From NCBI GenBank assembly GCA_002320385.1, contig DCKN01000069.1, positions 1 to 17,617 of the forward strand: a DNA stretch of 17,617 nt, in the 5' to 3' direction. Position 1 is the stretch's first letter, and every line of letters starts with the position of its first letter. The notes beneath the pieces were generated by a model that had not been told where the DNA came from, searched no databases, and saw only the letters and a program-made list of their open reading frames with translations. The stretch is from Proteobacteria bacterium UBA1673. GTDB lineage: Bacteria > Pseudomonadota > Gammaproteobacteria > Comchoanobacterales > Comchoanobacteraceae. A program made the translations under genes and the position numbers. This document shows, in pieces, positions 7,438 through 15,535 of the stretch.

Positions 7438-7472
7438 GATAAAAGTAATAGCCAGTGCATTCAGTCAGTAGA

Positions 7473-8909
7473 TTAGCCACACTCGTCAGAACTCTTAAAA
7501 TTAATGGTTGCAGTGACTTCGCCATCGTAAAAGTTAAGTAAAACTTCGTCACTTGGGTGAAGCTGACGACTTGAGCTAACGACCTCACGACCTCTTTTGA
7601 TGACAGCATAGCCACGCTTGAGTACGCGCTTTGGGTCAAGCGCATGCAGTCGCGATTGCAATGTTTCTAATCGAAGGCGTAGTTGGGGTGTGAAATGCTC
7701 CATCATGTTGATCAAGCGGCTATGAAGCACATCAAACCGATAATTACTTCTTTGTTGACATTGTTGTAAAAGTGCTTTCGACAGTTTACTTGATAGCCCT
7801 TGATGCATGCACTGATATCTGTTGAGAGAATGCGTCATAGTTTGCACCAGACCATTGGTTACTTGTGTGAGAGCAAGTTGGTAGTTTCTAATAGAAGTGC
7901 TTGGGTGTTGAATTCTTGCGGATAATTGTGCAAATGTTAGCTGCTTAGAGCGTAAGCTAGTGCGGGCAAGTGACACTAACTGGCGCCTCAATTGTTCTAG
8001 TCGGTCAAGTAAATCACTTAAGTCAGGCGCAACTAACATCGCGGCATTTGTTGGCGTTGCAGCACGCACGTCAGCACACAAGTCACAAATAGTGATGTCT
8101 TTCTCGTGTCCGACAGCGCTGATCGTTGGTGTCTCGCAAGCAGAGATCGAGTGAGCGAGTTGTTCATCATTAAAGCACCATAGGTCTTCCATTGAGCCGC
8201 CACCGCGACAGAAAACAATCACATCAACGAGGGGATCATTGTCTGCGCACATAAGAGCCTTGATAAGCGATGTGGCAGCATGATTACCCTGTACGGGTGA
8301 AGTAAATAGGCGAACTTCACAGGCAGGAAAGCGCTGTTCAAGAATAGTAAGAAAGTCGTCAAGGCCAGCAGCTCTTGGAGATGAGATAACGCCAATTAAA
8401 GACGGATACTTAGGCAGAGATTTCTTTCGAGATGGATCAAATAAACCCTGTGATTCAAGCCGTCGCTTTAGCTCTAAAAACTGCTGCTTGAGTAACCCAT
8501 CACCTTGTAGTCTCAGGCCAGATACCATCATTTGATACTGGCCTCTTTGGGGGTAAATAGTGACTTTCCCCGAGAGTTCAACAGCGACACCGTCTTTAAG
8601 TAATTTTAAATAATCTTGACCTTGATGCATACGAAAAAACACACATCTAATTTCGCTAAGAGCATCTTTCAGTGTAAAGTAAATATGTCCAGACAAGGGC
8701 CTTGAGAAATTAGCGATTTCACCTCGAACTGTCAGTTGATTAAATTTAGACTCAAGCGATTGTTTAACCAGCTGATTTAGCTGAGTCACTGATAGAGGCT
8801 CGTGTGGCGCATCCGCGCCATATAAATACTGGTCGTAGTCACGCAACACAGCTGGGTCTCCCACAAAGTTGTGATCATTATAGGGTAAATTGGTTTGCCT
8901 GCCAACCAT
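7473..8909 (-). CDS. xseA: Exodeoxyribonuclease VII large subunit
   Basis: XseA is the catalytic subunit of exonuclease VII, which degrades single-stranded DNA in both directions into oligonucleotides. The N-terminal OB-fold begins at LSVTQLNQLVKQSLE and continues through GEIANFSRPLSGHIYFTLKD and a CVFFR segment. The catalytic core has GVISSPRAAGLDDFL, VIVFCRGGGSMEDLWCFND and ISAVGHEKDITICDLCADVRAATPTNAA, all typical. A long coiled-coil region and the usual C-terminal RGYAV beta segment follow. The frame is open up to 9074, but the extra residues look non-coding (RCFWFRCG), so I place the start at ATG 8909, giving 478 residues. Even this leaves about 40 residues before the OB-fold, more than E. 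coli has. No start has a convincing Shine-Dalgarno. The small subunit gene xseB is not in the window. Confidence 0.93.
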   Translation of the reverse strand: MVGRQTNLPYNDHNFVGDPAVLRDYDQYLYGADAPHEPLSVTQLNQLVKQSLESKFNQLTVRGEIANFSRPLSGHIYFTLKDALSEIRCVFFRMHQGQDYLKLLKDGVAVELSGKVTIYPQRGQYQMMVSGLRLQGDGLLKQQFLELKRRLESQGLFDPSRKKSLPKYPSLIGVISSPRAAGLDDFLTILEQRFPACEVRLFTSPVQGNHAATSLIKALMCADNDPLVDVIVFCRGGGSMEDLWCFNDEQLAHSISACETPTISAVGHEKDITICDLCADVRAATPTNAAMLVAPDLSDLLDRLEQLRRQLVSLARTSLRSKQLTFAQLSARIQHPSTSIRNYQLALTQVTNGLVQTMTHSLNRYQCMHQGLSSKLSKALLQQCQQRSNYRFDVLHSRLINMMEHFTPQLRLRLETLQSRLHALDPKRVLKRGYAVIKRGREVVSSSRQLHPSDEVLLNFYDGEVTATINFKSSDECG

Positions 8910-9266
8910 CAGATATAGCCTGTGATAATTAGAATCAATCAAGATGCGACCGTGAATTATGCGGATGATGTTACGCTTGCCTTTGAAGATATCGACAGTG
9001 CTATCACCACATCTGAACCAAAAACATCGGTCCGACCACAAAGGCATTCTCAAGTCTATCGCCATATGAGACATTTTTAGAAAAATATTTAAAAATACAA
9101 AGTCAATAACATAGTCGAAAAAACAGCGTGGCGACTCTATTGAGCTTGAAGGACATAGATAGCTCTGGTATTTTTATGAGGTGGATACGATCAATGAGAA
9201 ATCACTTTCAGTAACAGCCAATGCAATCAAATAGTCTTTTAAATACGAGACAAGGCCATGTAACTC
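8910..9266. other. Intergenic region between divergent xseA and M23 peptidase genes
   Basis: This 357-nt stretch separates two divergent genes and should contain promoters for both. Part of it (8910-9074) is an in-frame extension of xseA whose translation looks non-coding. Beyond that, 9075-9120 is strongly AT-rich. I see no tRNA, repeat or convincing operator, and no promoter that stands out from background. Confidence 0.4.
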
Positions 9267-10448
9267 ATGTGTAAAACAAGTGTCAATCGCATCATTTGTA
9301 CAACCCTAATTTTGGGTTATTGCTTATTTGCCAACGCTCTGACAAAACCTAAACAAAACAATAAGGTTAGCCGTAACACATCTTTTGACGTCATTGTGTC
9401 AAAGCGTGATACACTTCAGTCAATATTCACTCGATATGGGCTCGATAAAAACGATTTATACACAATGCTAGGTCAAGTCAACAACAAAGAGCTTGTTAAT
9501 ATCAAGCCTGGACAACTCATTCATTTTGATACTACGAATGGTAGAAAGCTGAAGTCCATGAAAATTTTCCGTGCGCACAATCACACCATTACCGTAACAA
9601 ATAACAACTCTAAATATAGCCTTAAAGAGGTTCACTCTGCCAAAAAGGGATTCTATTCTAAGGTTGAGTTTGTCTTGAAGCGATCTATCTACGCAGATGG
9701 CAAAAAAAACGGGCTCAGTGCTGCCAACCTTGGCGTCATTGATCAAGTGATGAAAGCAGATCCAACGATCGATCCCAAAAAGTTTATCATGGGCACCAAA
9801 GTAGCCGTTGTTCTCGAGGGAGATGGAACGACAAATGGTGCTAAAAATGTGATCGCAATTCACGTTCTACAGGGTAAGAAGAAATGGTCTGTTACACGAT
9901 TTAACGATAAGTATGGCAATCATTTTTATCATCCTGATGGTACATCATCTGAAGTGAGTTTTTTGAAGTATCCAATGGCCAGGTTTCGAGTGAGCTCACC
10001 TTTTTCACTCAACCGTATGCATCCAATTCATCATTTACGCAGGGCACACTATGGCGTTGACTTTGCTGCGGCTAAAGGGTCTCCAATCTGGTCAACAGCG
10101 CCAGGGAAAGTTGTCTTTGTCGGTAACAAAGGGGGTTACGGAAAGACCATTATTCTTCAGCATGGCGGGCAATACCAAACAATCTACGCGCATATGTCTC
10201 AATATGCGAAGCGTTTGAAAGTTGGTGATGCAATCCAGCAAAAACAGATTATTGGCTATGTCGGTAGTACGGGTCATGCAACAGGACCACATCTTCATTA
10301 CGAGCTACGACTGAAAGGTAAGCCAATTGATCCACTTCGAGCGAAGTTGCCTAAAAAAGCGAAGCTCAAGGGGGATATGCTAGATGCGTTCAAACAGTAT
10401 CAATCACATATTATTCAGGCGCTGAGTGTTAAAGGGTCGAAAAAGTGA
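9267..10448 (+). CDS. M23 family peptidoglycan endopeptidase (MepM-like)
   Basis: This 393-residue protein is a periplasmic murein hydrolase. Residues 7-25 form a signal peptide or anchor (ICTTLILGYCLFANA). Residues about 38-90 look like an OapA/LysM-like binding segment (SKRDTLQSIFTRYGLD ... NIKPGQLIHF). The C-terminal lysostaphin-like M23 domain has the zinc ligands H261 and D265 in HYGVDF and H344 in GPHLHYEL, with H309 (AHMS) and H342 as catalytic partners. The layout matches the MepM/YebA group, which cuts D-Ala-mDAP cross-links to allow wall growth. The last 4 nt overlap the anmK start (GTGA), so the genes are translationally coupled, linking wall cleavage with recycling of the released sugars. 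The ribosome-binding site, AAGG, is weak and far from the ATG. Confidence 0.92.
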   Translation: MCKTSVNRIICTTLILGYCLFANALTKPKQNNKVSRNTSFDVIVSKRDTLQSIFTRYGLDKNDLYTMLGQVNNKELVNIKPGQLIHFDTTNGRKLKSMKIFRAHNHTITVTNNNSKYSLKEVHSAKKGFYSKVEFVLKRSIYADGKKNGLSAANLGVIDQVMKADPTIDPKKFIMGTKVAVVLEGDGTTNGAKNVIAIHVLQGKKKWSVTRFNDKYGNHFYHPDGTSSEVSFLKYPMARFRVSSPFSLNRMHPIHHLRRAHYGVDFAAAKGSPIWSTAPGKVVFVGNKGGYGKTIILQHGGQYQTIYAHMSQYAKRLKVGDAIQQKQIIGYVGSTGHATGPHLHYELRLKGKPIDPLRAKLPKKAKLKGDMLDAFKQYQSHIIQALSVKGSKK

Positions 10449-11548
10449 TATTTTTCGGCATAAATACGGGGACGAGTGCTGATGCAATCGACTGTGTTGC
10501 ATGTGACTACACCGATGGTAAGCAGCATTTCTTGGATGCTATCAGTCTTGCTATGCCTCGGCCTTTACAAAATAGAATTGTTGATGCAGTAGAGCAAGTC
10601 ACCTTAGATTTCGAAGATGCAATAAACTTGAGTCGCGCACTCACAAAGTGTTACATCGAGGCTGCAGAGGTACTTTTAAAAAAGCTCAGGTGCTCGCCGA
10701 GCCAAGTCACTGCCATTGGTCTACATGGGCAAACCATTCATCATAGGCCAGATTATTCAACGCCTTACACAGTTCAACTTGGTGATGCAGAGTTGCTAGC
10801 GAGCCAATTAGGCATTGATGTCGTCGATCGATTCCGGCAAACCGACATCAGTGTTGGTGGGCAAGGCGCACCACTCATACCTGTGTACCATAATTATCTC
10901 GCACGATGTGCTGGTCATGAGACAGCACTATTTATTAATCTTGGGGGTATTGCCAATATTACTCAATGCGGTACTAAATCACATTTAAAGGGTTGGGACA
11001 TAGGCCCTGCTAACGCTCTAATGGATCTTTGGAGTCAAAGGAATCTAAATCAACCATTTGATGATCAAGGACAATGGGCGCGTTCAGGTAAAGTCATGCC
11101 CGAGTTATTGGATTTATGGTTACGAGATCCTTATTTTACGCTTGAGCCGCCCAAGAGTACCGGGAGAGATTATTTTTCAAACGCGTGGCTTGAGGGCACG
11201 AAAAATATCGATCAATACAAGACAGAAGATATTCAGGCATCTTTGTGCGCTTTAACCGTTCGCTCAATCGAGCTGGATATTAGACGCCATGTTAAAGAAA
11301 AACATGGCGTAATATATATTTATGGTAAGGGTGTTCACAACACTTTTTTACTTGAGCAAATGAAACAGTACCTACCAAGTTTTGATATCCAGACAACCGA
11401 TACGATTGGTATCAGCGCCGAATGGCTCGAGGGTGGACTTTTCGCATGGCTCGCTTATTGTTACAAACAGCGTATTGCTAGTGATTTTCGGCATGTAACC
11501 GGAGCAAAAAAAACAGCAGTTCTTGGTGCATGCTGTATCGGATCATAA
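10445..11548 (+). CDS. anmK: Anhydro-N-acetylmuramic acid kinase
   Basis: AnmK hydrolyses and phosphorylates 1,6-anhydroMurNAc to MurNAc-6-phosphate in cytoplasmic peptidoglycan recycling. The 367-residue product opens with FFGINTGTSADAID, the ATP-binding start of the family. It contains IGLHGQTIHHRP (91-102), a GGQGAPLIP segment, NLGGIANIT (165-173) and WDIGPANALMDLW, whose D185 matches the catalytic Asp of the DTGPGN motif in characterised AnmK. The first position of that motif is slightly variant (DIGPAN for DTGPGN). The start is GTG at 10445, overlapping the M23 stop codon by 4 nt; there is no upstream alternative. The length is normal. Its 3' end overlaps the convergent DUF1460 gene by 6 nt. 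Confidence 0.94.
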   Translation: MIFFGINTGTSADAIDCVACDYTDGKQHFLDAISLAMPRPLQNRIVDAVEQVTLDFEDAINLSRALTKCYIEAAEVLLKKLRCSPSQVTAIGLHGQTIHHRPDYSTPYTVQLGDAELLASQLGIDVVDRFRQTDISVGGQGAPLIPVYHNYLARCAGHETALFINLGGIANITQCGTKSHLKGWDIGPANALMDLWSQRNLNQPFDDQGQWARSGKVMPELLDLWLRDPYFTLEPPKSTGRDYFSNAWLEGTKNIDQYKTEDIQASLCALTVRSIELDIRRHVKEKHGVIYIYGKGVHNTFLLEQMKQYLPSFDIQTTDTIGISAEWLEGGLFAWLAYCYKQRIASDFRHVTGAKKTAVLGACCIGS

Positions 11549-12457
11549 TATTCGATCTTGGATGCGCTCAAGCGCAATCCCTGCTACATACCGAGAATGT
11601 CTATGAATAGATTGCAAATAAGAGGCGAGTGTAACGGAAACAATCTGATGGCCTATTTGTGCATGGGTAAAGATCAAATGGCCATCAGCTTTCGTTACAA
11701 ATCCGAGGTGTGTTACGGCTAGGTCTGTTGCAATAGCGCTTATTCTCTTTGGAAGCGATGCAGAGCTCGGGGTTGGTTCTTTAGCAATAAGCATCAGTAC
11801 ACAGCCTGAGGGGATAAGTGATAACGCTTGCATATTCACGGTATTATCGTCGTTAATAAGTAGCTTTAGAGATATATAAGGAAACTGAAGCGTGCACGGA
11901 TTATGGTAGATGCTCGGTATCGTCAGTGACTCTAGGCTAACTGATGGTGTAATTTTATCACGAATATAGGCTGCCTGATAATCTAGCCATTTGGGATAAT
12001 TAAGAATAGTTTTCCTTGTCATTAGCTGCATGGTGCCGCCATCAATATTAGGAAATCCAGCTAAAAATCCATTTTTACGGTTGTGATGAATCCATGTGCC
12101 CTCAACAAAATGATGTCTATGAAAGTACAGTTGGCTACCATCCATATACCGTATAATACGATGCGCTCGCAGCATCGAGGATACAGAGCCAGCATGAACC
12201 ATCGCCAGAACAGTGTCACAAAAAGTCATACAATCAAAGCGACGGGTCGTAAAAGAAGGTCTACAATCAACATCACCATTTGGACCTTCGCCTTGAGGGT
12301 CAAATTGGTACTTTCTTCCGTCTAAAACAGAAAAAGCGCAACGCATACGGTGCTCGACGGATGCGTAGGGCTTTTTAGAGAGTGCCGAAAAATAACATCC
12401 AAGATCATCATTAATCTGAGCCATGACTGCACCATCTTGTTGATTTTGGGTCTGCAT
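11543..12457 (-). CDS. DUF1460 family, N-acetylmuramoyl-L-alanine amidase-like protein
   Basis: This protein of 304 residues matches the DUF1460 family, a papain/NlpC-like fold associated with peptidoglycan amidase activity. The key region is FDCMTFCDTVLAM (74-86), with the likely nucleophile Cys76 in the FDCxTxxDTVLA pattern. GCVLMLIA (218-225) and AVTHLGFV (247-254), with the catalytic His250, complete the expected order. The upstream GEGPNGDVD segment is also typical as I recall it from Legionella homologues. The start could be ATG 12457 or ATG 12424; neither has a strong ribosome-binding site. From both starts there is no signal peptide, odd for an enzyme expected to act on the wall. It may be cytoplasmic, act on recycled muropeptides, or use another export route. 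It sits beside anmK and an M23 peptidase. Confidence 0.82.
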   Translation of the reverse strand: MQTQNQQDGAVMAQINDDLGCYFSALSKKPYASVEHRMRCAFSVLDGRKYQFDPQGEGPNGDVDCRPSFTTRRFDCMTFCDTVLAMVHAGSVSSMLRAHRIIRYMDGSQLYFHRHHFVEGTWIHHNRKNGFLAGFPNIDGGTMQLMTRKTILNYPKWLDYQAAYIRDKITPSVSLESLTIPSIYHNPCTLQFPYISLKLLINDDNTVNMQALSLIPSGCVLMLIAKEPTPSSASLPKRISAIATDLAVTHLGFVTKADGHLIFTHAQIGHQIVSVTLASYLQSIHRHSRYVAGIALERIQDRIL

Positions 12458-12537
12458 AGGCTATGGTGGCTAGGGGGTATTTGCCTTTATTTTGTACTCG
12501 TGATAGTGTAGACCAAGATGTAAGATGTGACAAGAAA

Positions 12538-13119
12538 ATGTTCAACATAATCTGGATGATGATGATTCTTGTTTCGGCATGTGCTGCCATGCTTAACGGT
12601 AGAGTAGAGTATATGGTCAGCCACATACCTATCAATGCCAACCGCGCTATTGAAATTTCAATATCACTCATTGGCGTAATGGCTTTTTGGTTGGGATTAG
12701 TCAAAATTGCCGAAGACTGTGGTGTTGTCGCAGTAATCGCCAGACTGCTTAGACCTATTTTGACAAAACTGTTTCCAGACATCCCCGAAAACCATCCTGC
12801 AATGGGTGCGATAACTTTTAGTCTCGTGAGCAATATGCTAGGACTCAACAACGCCAGTATTCCACTAAGCATAAGGGCAATGCAAGCATTGCAAACGCTT
12901 AATACGGATCCAGCAAGGGCGAGTAACGCGATGTGTCTTTTTTTAGTAATAACCAGCTCCAGCGTTCAATTATTACCTGCCACAGCCATCGCCGCGCTAT
13001 CAAAAGCAGGCAGCACTGATCCCATCAAGATCATACTAACCACGCTATTGGCAACCATTTGTTCAACCGTTGGGGCAATCATGGCATGTTTAGTATTACA
13101 AAGAAAGGGGACATCATGA
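12538..13119 (+). CDS. spmA: SpmA-like nucleoside-recognition (Gate) domain membrane protein
   Basis: This protein of 193 residues resembles spore maturation protein A of Bacillus, found in many non-sporulating bacteria. The start ATG 12538 gives MFNIIWMMMILVSACAA, aligning with the SpmA start; an upstream in-frame ATG at 12463 adds 25 residues unlike the family. Conserved blocks include ISLIGVMAFWLGLVKIAEDCG, FPDIPENHPAMGAI, NMLGLNNASIPL, DPARASNAMCLFLVITSS and TLLATICSTVGA. Several hydrophobic segments predict an inner-membrane protein. The transported or sensed solute is unknown; the domain is related to nucleoside transporters. Its stop codon overlaps the spmB start (ATGA). It is divergent from the DUF1460 gene. 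Confidence 0.88.
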   Translation: MFNIIWMMMILVSACAAMLNGRVEYMVSHIPINANRAIEISISLIGVMAFWLGLVKIAEDCGVVAVIARLLRPILTKLFPDIPENHPAMGAITFSLVSNMLGLNNASIPLSIRAMQALQTLNTDPARASNAMCLFLVITSSSVQLLPATAIAALSKAGSTDPIKIILTTLLATICSTVGAIMACLVLQRKGTS

Positions 13120-13664
13120 TAGACATGGCCTTGTCTAAACTCGCAAGTTCAATATCAAGTTATTTGCTGATGGCAATTATTGTTTTGTTGCCAACGCTAG
13201 GTGCTTATAAAAAAATACCTGTCTTTGAATCATTTTTGGAAGGCGCATCAGATTCAATCAATATTGCATTGAAATTAATGCCGTATCTAGTGGGGATGAT
13301 TGTTGCAGTTGGTATGCTCAGAGACTCTGGTGCAATTGATCTGATTGCTAGCATCATAGGTCCTTCTTTAGAGTATGTAGGATTTAGCAAAGAGTTGATT
13401 CCGCTGGCATTGCTAAGACCTTTTTCAGGAGCGGCGTCGAATGCCATCATGTTCGACCTAATCAATCAGTTTGGTCCAGAAAGTCTTATTGCTTTGACTG
13501 CGGCTACAATTATGGGCGCAACAGAAACTACGTTTTATTTGGTCGCTATCTTGTTTGGTGCAGTTAATATCAGCCGCACGCGACACGCAATAGTTGCGAG
13601 TTTAATTGGGGAGCTTTGCGGCGTTATTGCCGCAGTGTATTTTTGTGCACTCATGTTTTCATGA
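13116..13664 (+). CDS. spmB: SpmB-like nucleoside-recognition (Gate) domain membrane protein
   Basis: This 182-residue partner of SpmA starts at ATG 13116, overlapping the spmA stop by 4 nt and preceded by AAAGGGG. The open frame extends 19 codons further upstream within spmA, but that part is not homologous. Conserved features are VFESFLEGASDSINIALKL, YLVGMIVAVGMLRDSGAID, LLRPFSGAASNAIMFDL and ATIMGATETTFYLVAILFGAV, typical of SpmB. Hydrophobic segments indicate an integral inner-membrane protein, presumably in complex with SpmA. In Bacillus the pair affects spore-core dehydration. In a Gram-negative context the role is unknown; the neighbourhood of wall-recycling genes is suggestive but not proof. 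Confidence 0.88.
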   Translation: MIDMALSKLASSISSYLLMAIIVLLPTLGAYKKIPVFESFLEGASDSINIALKLMPYLVGMIVAVGMLRDSGAIDLIASIIGPSLEYVGFSKELIPLALLRPFSGAASNAIMFDLINQFGPESLIALTAATIMGATETTFYLVAILFGAVNISRTRHAIVASLIGELCGVIAAVYFCALMFS

Positions 13665-13763
13665 TGATTTTTAGAAGTTGCTAGATGAAAATTCCAGCCC
13701 AGGTGATCACTGATTGATCCACAAGGTTAACGAGTTGTCTTGTCCGACTAAGTCTCCGTATCA

Positions 13764-14249
13764 TTGAGTAGCCAATACATAGAAATCAAATTGATATGCA
13801 TTAAAATATTGATATTTATATATTTTTTGATAAAAAATGAGACCCTTGCCTATCGTGCTACCCTCACCCGGTCTGATTATGCTGCTCTAGAAACCTGTAC
13901 TCAAGATCTTTTTCAAACCCTGCATCACTCACTTGATGAAGATACGCAGGCACAAGCGTTTCTACAAAACAGTCAAGAAAAGTGGAAAAACACTCTATTT
14001 CTAGACTTAGCCACTGAGTTTATTTGGGCAAAAATCGTCAAGTTTATCAACTTGTCTACCTTACAGCCTTGCACATTAACTGGAAAGCAACGTCTGGCTT
14101 TACCGACCACTGAGTCAAGCTTGCAAGATGGCACAATCGTTAAGCAATGCCCTTGTGTGCGCTTACACGATCAGGATATTCAAAAAATAACTACCTACAT
14201 GCCGCATAGTGCTTCTTTTAATTTTTCAGCGCCTGTAAGAAAATACTAA
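13764..14249 (+). CDS. Probable small exported protein, unknown function
   Basis: This open frame encodes up to 161 residues and has no in-frame ATG near its start; TTG at 13764 or 13791 is the only choice, with no good Shine-Dalgarno. The N-terminus has a hydrophobic stretch (ICIKILIFIYFLI) followed by KNETLA|YR, consistent with a signal peptide cut near residue 29. The mature part has four Cys (45, 103, 129, 131), including a CPC motif, and a helical middle section (TQAQAFLQNSQEKWKNTLFL). I do not recognise the family. The weak start may mean a decayed gene, but the reading frame and the signal sequence look genuine. Confidence 0.45.
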   Translation: MSSQYIEIKLICIKILIFIYFLIKNETLAYRATLTRSDYAALETCTQDLFQTLHHSLDEDTQAQAFLQNSQEKWKNTLFLDLATEFIWAKIVKFINLSTLQPCTLTGKQRLALPTTESSLQDGTIVKQCPCVRLHDQDIQKITTYMPHSASFNFSAPVRKY

Positions 14250-14338
14250 TATGCTCCAAATAATGTCACAATTACGGCTGTATGACGACACTAGATACGA
14301 TCTTGATCCATACATGCTCCAAGTATAGATAAGTGCGA

Positions 14339-14482
14339 ATGTTTCGGGCCTATGTGTGGTACGCTGTGGCTAATACATCCATTAGGGTGTCTGTATACCA
14401 GTGCGCGCAAGATCACGATGATCATGCAAAACAGGCGCTACGACACTCAGAAGATCACCAGGAGAGAGAAAGTGAAAAATAA
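14339..14482 (+). CDS. Possible 47-residue His-rich peptide ORF (doubtful)
   Basis: An ATG at 14339 opens a 47-codon frame with a C-terminal half rich in His, Asp and Glu (QDHDDHAKQALRHSEDHQER). There is no Shine-Dalgarno. It lies in the 290-nt gap between the exported-protein ORF and a small membrane protein. Nothing else is recognisable in 14250-14539. Composition could reflect a metal-binding peptide or chance; coding status is uncertain. Confidence 0.15.
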   Translation: MFRAYVWYAVANTSIRVSVYQCAQDHDDHAKQALRHSEDHQERESEK

Positions 14483-14539
14483 TTGACTTTGCAATCACAT
14501 TAATACATTATAACATAAATTTTTTAAGGTTAAAGCACA

Positions 14540-14788
14540 GTGACAAACGAAAATAATGAATCAATAAGAAACAACACTAATGATACAGATGTCGATGGTC
14601 CGGTAGTTGACAACAATGAAGCGGCACAAGACATGCAAACTCTAGGATTATTTAACCAGCGAGAAAAATTCTACGAAAGAGCAGTAGGCGTTGCCTCATT
14701 TTGTGTTGTGTTAGCTATTGCGATCGGATTTTTTAAGATAGCTCAAAAATGCGGTCTCACCTCAAACGAGCCAGGTTGCCGTGGATGA
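14540..14788 (+). CDS. Small single-pass membrane protein, unknown function
   Basis: This 82-residue ORF starts with GTG at 14540, with an AAGGT ribosome-binding site about 9 nt upstream. The first 40 residues are hydrophilic and rich in Asn and Asp (NENNESIRNNTNDTDVDG), followed by FNQREKFYERAV. One transmembrane segment, about residues 50-68 (GVASFCVVLAIAIGFFKIA), is followed by a short tail with two Cys. The acidic N-terminus and the KxAQK-type flank suggest one membrane crossing, but topology is not certain. No family is recognised. It is convergent with bcp after a gap of nearly 200 nt. Confidence 0.45.
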   Translation: MTNENNESIRNNTNDTDVDGPVVDNNEAAQDMQTLGLFNQREKFYERAVGVASFCVVLAIAIGFFKIAQKCGLTSNEPGCRG

Positions 14789-14924
14789 GTTTGATAGAGC
14801 TATAGATCACCGATTAGTTTGAAGGCAATTGCATTCAAATAAGCTTTCGTCTAATACCAGAGCCTGTGCTAGTGACAATCATTTATTATTTGATCTACAC
14901 TGCCTAAGAGCAAGTGGTCGACAA

Positions 14925-14957
14925 GGCCTAGTCGTAGGCCATCGCAGCCAGACATTG
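14925..14957. other. Hairpin plus a 5S-rRNA-tail-like sequence
   Basis: GGCCTA (14925-14930) and TAGGCC (14935-14940) form a perfect 6-bp stem around GTCG, in the convergent gap between the small membrane protein and bcp. The bases following (CATCGCAGCCAGACATTG) resemble a 5S rRNA 3' end. They share GCCAGACATTG exactly with the tail of the 5S-like element at 17128-17138. No T-tract is present on either strand, so it is not a standard terminator. It may be a small rRNA remnant or coincidence. Confidence 0.25.
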
Positions 14958-14982
14958 CCAAATAGATGCCTGAACGAGCGAA

Positions 14983-15441
14983 CTAGTCCTGAGAATGAAT
15001 AAATGCCATCACATCAGCGATATGGTCAGCAGGTTTGACTTTCCGCCAAGCATGCAAAAGCTCATGATTTTGATCAAACAAAAAACTAGAACGTTCAATG
15101 CCCATATAAGACTTACCAAACATACTTTTCTTTATCCACACATCAAAATGCTCGCAGAGCTTCCCTTCAGGATCAGAAAGCAGCGTGAAGGGTAAATCAT
15201 ACTTCTCAATAAATGTCTTATGGCGTCGAGGGCTATCTTTTGAGATGCCAATCACATGACAATCCAGCGCTTGAAGTTCACGCCATGACTCAGTGATCTT
15301 ACAAGCTTGTGTGGTACAGCCAGGCGTCATGTCCTTTGGATAGAAATACAGTAAAAGGTATTTAGACCTGATGGAAGACCAGTCAATTGGATCATTGTTT
15401 TGGTCAACGATTTGAACCGGTGGTATTTGAATTTTTAGCAT
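14983..15441 (-). CDS. bcp: Thiol peroxidase Bcp (PrxQ-type peroxiredoxin)
   Basis: Bcp reduces hydrogen peroxide and organic hydroperoxides in the cytoplasm using thioredoxin. The 152-residue product has YFYPKDMTPGCTTQAC, with the peroxidatic Cys42 and, five residues on, Cys47 as the likely resolving Cys (atypical 2-Cys). VIGISKDS and FTLLSDPEGKLCEHFDV are also typical. The frame is open to a TTG at 15453, but ATG 15441 is the correct start: GAGGAA lies 6 nt upstream and the product then begins MLKIQIPP as in the family. The third Cys (in KLCEHF) is not conserved in all members. It lies downstream of sodB in the same orientation, separated by 94 nt, and is part of a run of three antioxidant genes. 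Confidence 0.93.
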   Translation of the reverse strand: MLKIQIPPVQIVDQNNDPIDWSSIRSKYLLLYFYPKDMTPGCTTQACKITESWRELQALDCHVIGISKDSPRRHKTFIEKYDLPFTLLSDPEGKLCEHFDVWIKKSMFGKSYMGIERSSFLFDQNHELLHAWRKVKPADHIADVMAFIHSQD

Positions 15442-15535
15442 AACATTCCTCAATAAAGTTTATTTGATAGTAGCGTTCGCAAGAGCATATGGCGACCAAA
15501 GCGCCTAGGGCTAAACAATACTATGAGATAGCAAT

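Noticed and set aside
9468..9863. 131-residue - strand ORF opposite the M23 gene
   Set aside because: Antisense shadow of the M23 endopeptidase; no signal of its own.
12411..12872. 153-residue - strand ORF opposite spmA
   Set aside because: It is the antisense shadow of spmA, whose conserved SpmA blocks are clear on the + strand.
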